64,000 nt of DNA from Streptomyces sp. NRRL B-3428 (lineage in GTDB: Bacteria; Actinomycetota; Actinomycetes; Streptomycetales; Streptomycetaceae), in NCBI GenBank assembly GCA_000721375.1, contig JOGW01000015.1:62001-126000 (forward strand), written 5' to 3'. This document shows positions 63,810 through 64,000 of the stretch, one piece after another. The notes below the pieces were generated by a model. It was given only the letters and a program-made list of their open reading frames with translations, had not been told where the DNA came from and searched no databases. The translations under genes and the position numbers were made by a program. The number at the start of each line of letters is the position of its first letter. The first letter of the stretch is position 1.

Positions 63810-64000
63810 TCAGAAGTCGTAGGGCTTCGCGGTGTTCCAGTTCGTCACGTCCGCGCTGTCCCAGGTGAACTCCGACGCCCCGCCCTTGTCGTCCACGGCG
63901 CCGTTCTCGTGGCCCGGGCCGGTGTCGCCGCCCTGGTCGCGCAGGGCGATGGAGAGCTCGCTCGACGTCCGGGTGCTGTCGCCGTCGGTGAAGAGGGCCA
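63810..64000 (-). CDS. C-terminal part of an unidentified, probably exported protein
   Basis: On the minus strand the frame enters at the window edge and stops with TGA at 63810-63812. About 62 residues are visible, acidic and Thr/Gly/Asp-rich, ending WDSADVTNWNTAKPYDF. Codon use is typical (high GC at third positions). The composition suggests an extracytoplasmic tail, but there is too little to assign a family. Confidence 0.6.
   Translation of the reverse strand, partial: ALFTDGDSTRTSSELSIALRDQGGDTGPGHENGAVDDKGGASEFTWDSADVTNWNTAKPYDF

Overview
The window is high-GC actinobacterial chromosome. GTG starts, ATGA-type overlaps, dense operons and the gene content (folD-DUF3017, purN-purH, sucC-sucD, mdh, choline-to-betaine genes with an Opu transporter, pcrA, the small B12-binding mutase subunit) are what I know from Streptomyces core chromosomes. 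I see no rRNA, tRNA, insertion sequence, integrase or CRISPR array.

Layout. (1) 1-13.2 kb: the end of a carboxymuconolactone-decarboxylase-family gene, a LuxR-type regulator pointing left, and a rightward, mostly translationally coupled gene set: a 64-aa exported peptide, a 78-aa protein, a 5-aminolevulinate-synthase-like enzyme, a TauD-like oxygenase, a FabH-like enzyme, an ATP-grasp ligase, a LuxE/PaaK-like adenylating enzyme with an extra N-terminal domain, a full tricorn-type peptidase and an MFS exporter. I read it as a natural-product cluster of a type I do not recognise. (2) 13.2-20.6 kb: glycine betaine uptake and choline-to-betaine oxidation. (3) 20.7-26.5 kb: two tandem lipoproteins, mdh, and a secreted peptidoglycan-binding protein between two membrane-anchored XRE proteins. 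(4) 26.6-33.9 kb: accessory genes. A short attenuator-type leader peptide precedes a second LuxR regulator; a leftward operon encodes an Asp/Glu racemase, an EamA exporter, a haem-oxygenase-like di-iron oxidase, a membrane desaturase and a 128-aa protein; an SDR/LysR pair follows. (5) 33.8-45.8 kb: housekeeping genes (DUF3017, folD, purN, purH, sucD, sucC), several membrane proteins and an unusual XRE/sigma-like/transmembrane fusion. (6) 46.2-48.2 kb: two exported repeat-rich proteins. (7) 48.3-56.5 kb: a divergent five-gene MoxR ATPase / DUF5682 / VWA and SWIM / DUF5691 locus. (8) 56.6-64 kb: B12-binding mutase subunit, lipase, phosphotransferase, M23 peptidase, pcrA and the end of one more gene.

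The strongest unexplained signal is in region 7. The two operons diverge from a 205-bp gap holding two inverted copies of a 9-bp element, TTGTCAGTG, each followed at exactly 8 bp by a -10-like hexamer. This is the architecture of the RecA-independent DNA-damage promoter class (PafBC-type) of actinobacteria. A third, weaker copy lies in front of pcrA, a helicase gene expected to respond to DNA damage. This suggests that the uncharacterised MoxR/VWA/SWIM locus is a DNA-damage-induced system.

Other points to follow up are the biosynthetic cluster in region 1 with its candidate peptide genes, and the di-iron oxidase operon in region 4 with a 21-codon ORF coupled to its first enzyme.
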